A stretch of DNA of 6,016 nucleotides from Gammaproteobacteria bacterium (GTDB taxonomy: Bacteria > Pseudomonadota > Gammaproteobacteria > Pseudomonadales > Azotimanducaceae), in contig JAPUFN010000439.1 in NCBI GenBank assembly GCA_027293665.1, forward strand, positions 1 through 6,016, in the 5' to 3' direction. How positions within the stretch are numbered: the first letter of the stretch is position 1; every line of letters starts with the position of its first letter. Below, piece by piece: positions 5,287 to 6,016 of the stretch. Below the pieces are notes generated by a model. The model was not told the origin of the DNA and made no database searches. It saw nothing but the letters and a program-made list of their open reading frames with translations. Made by a program: the position numbers and the translations under genes.

Positions 5287-6016
5287 ATGGCTAAACCATT
5301 TCCAGACCACCCCAATCTCGTTGGCGGATTCGCCCCGCTGCAAATGGAGTGCGACGCTGCGGATCTCGTGGTTGAAGGTGAAATCCCGCTGGAGCTCAGT
5401 GGTGCGTTTTTCCGCAACGGTGCGAACCCGCAGTTTGCTCCACGCGGTGACTATCACTGGTTTGCGGGTGATGGAATGGTGCACGGCTTCTACCTCAAAG
5501 AAGGCAAGGTCTCTTATCGCAATCGCTGGGTGCGCACGGTGAAGTGGCGGAAAGAAAAGGCGGCTGGTAAGTCACTCTTCGGTGCATTCAATCCAATGGA
5601 TGCCGACGAGAGTGTGCAGGGCATGGAGACCGATGGCTTGGCCAATACGAACATCGTCTGGCATGCCGGTAAATTGCTCGCGCTCGAAGAGGCCCATGCA
5701 CCATTTGAGATGGATCCGGCAACGCTTGAGTCGATAGGACCATACACATTCGATGACAAGCTCGTTGGGCCGATGACCGCGCATCCGAAAGTGGATCCGG
5801 AGACCGGCGAGATGCTGTTTTTCGGCTACAACGCGGATGGCATGATCTCTGAACACATGGCATTCCATGTTGCAGACAAAGATGGCAATTTGATTCGATC
5901 GGAGACATTCAAGGCGCCTTATGCGGCGATGGTGCATGACTTCATGATCACGAAAGAACACGTGATCTTTCCCATCATGCCTCTGACCGGGTCCATGGAG
6001 CGCGCAATGTCCGGGG
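5287..6016 (+). CDS. Carotenoid oxygenase family (CCD/RPE65-like) dioxygenase, 3' end cut by the window
   Basis: The first 243 residues of a non-heme iron dioxygenase that cleaves a carbon-carbon double bond in carotenoids, apocarotenoids or stilbenes. Full-length members are usually 450-500 residues, so about half is visible. Seen: the entry motif LSGAFFRNGANPQF (37-50), HWFAGDGMVHGFYL (57-70), LALEEAH (131-137), MTAHPKVDPETGE (163-175) and MVHDFMIT (215-222). His166 and His217 are the first two of the four iron-binding histidines; Glu135 fits a second-shell glutamate. The last two histidines lie beyond the edge. By my recollection of NOV1/LsdA-type lignostilbene dioxygenases, the phenol-binding Tyr and Lys near 101 and 134 appear here as Phe101 and Glu134, which argues against a lignostilbene substrate. 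No signal peptide is visible. It diverges from the luciferase-like gene across a 117-bp shared promoter region. The family call is firm; the substrate is open. Confidence 0.95.
   Translation, partial: MAKPFPDHPNLVGGFAPLQMECDAADLVVEGEIPLELSGAFFRNGANPQFAPRGDYHWFAGDGMVHGFYLKEGKVSYRNRWVRTVKWRKEKAAGKSLFGAFNPMDADESVQGMETDGLANTNIVWHAGKLLALEEAHAPFEMDPATLESIGPYTFDDKLVGPMTAHPKVDPETGEMLFFGYNADGMISEHMAFHVADKDGNLIRSETFKAPYAAMVHDFMITKEHVIFPIMPLTGSMERAMSG

Noticed and set aside
5170..5484. Upstream extension of the minus-strand luciferase-like gene to an ATG at 5484
   Set aside because: The extra 105 residues have no family similarity, overlap the start of the divergent dioxygenase and would swallow both promoter candidates.

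Overview
The window looks like chromosomal DNA from a Gram-negative bacterium, most likely a proteobacterium. It is moderately GC-rich, in the mid to high 50s percent by eye. The support is a long proteobacterial-type malate synthase G, purine-rich Shine-Dalgarno sites and sigma70-like TATACT -10 elements. I cannot place the genus. I see no rRNA, tRNA, CRISPR array, transposase or phage gene.

Layout: (1) Positions 64-1901 hold three plus-strand genes that look like one transcription unit: a luciferase-like flavin/F420 oxidoreductase, a small antibiotic-biosynthesis-monooxygenase (ABM) fold protein and a SnoaL/NTF2-like protein. The last two are 4 bp apart. (2) Positions 1902-2024 are a promoter region. 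(3) Positions 2025-4232 encode malate synthase G (glcB), complete and with every catalytic residue I could check. Its start region is built from three copies of an 18-bp repeat. (4) Positions 4233-4305 form a short convergent gap holding a 23-bp tandem repeat of small hairpins. (5) Positions 4306-5169 (minus strand) encode a second luciferase-like oxidoreductase of a different subfamily. (6) Positions 5170-5286 are a divergent promoter region. (7) From 5287 to the window end is the first 243 codons of a carotenoid-oxygenase-family (CCD) gene, cut by the window edge.

How the genes may work together: two luciferase-like oxidoreductases, an ABM protein, a SnoaL-like protein and a non-heme-iron alkene-cleaving dioxygenase together resemble an accessory set for oxidising a cyclic or polyunsaturated compound. 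Malate synthase G would feed glyoxylate and acetyl-CoA from such catabolism into central metabolism. That link is inference; no substrate can be read from the sequence.

The least expected signals are non-coding. A nearly identical 22-23-bp promoter-like element lies in front of glcB and, on the other strand, in front of the second luciferase-like gene, which suggests shared transcriptional control. The glcB initiation region is triplicated, giving two in-frame ATG codons. I found no clear evidence for a wholly new multi-gene system.
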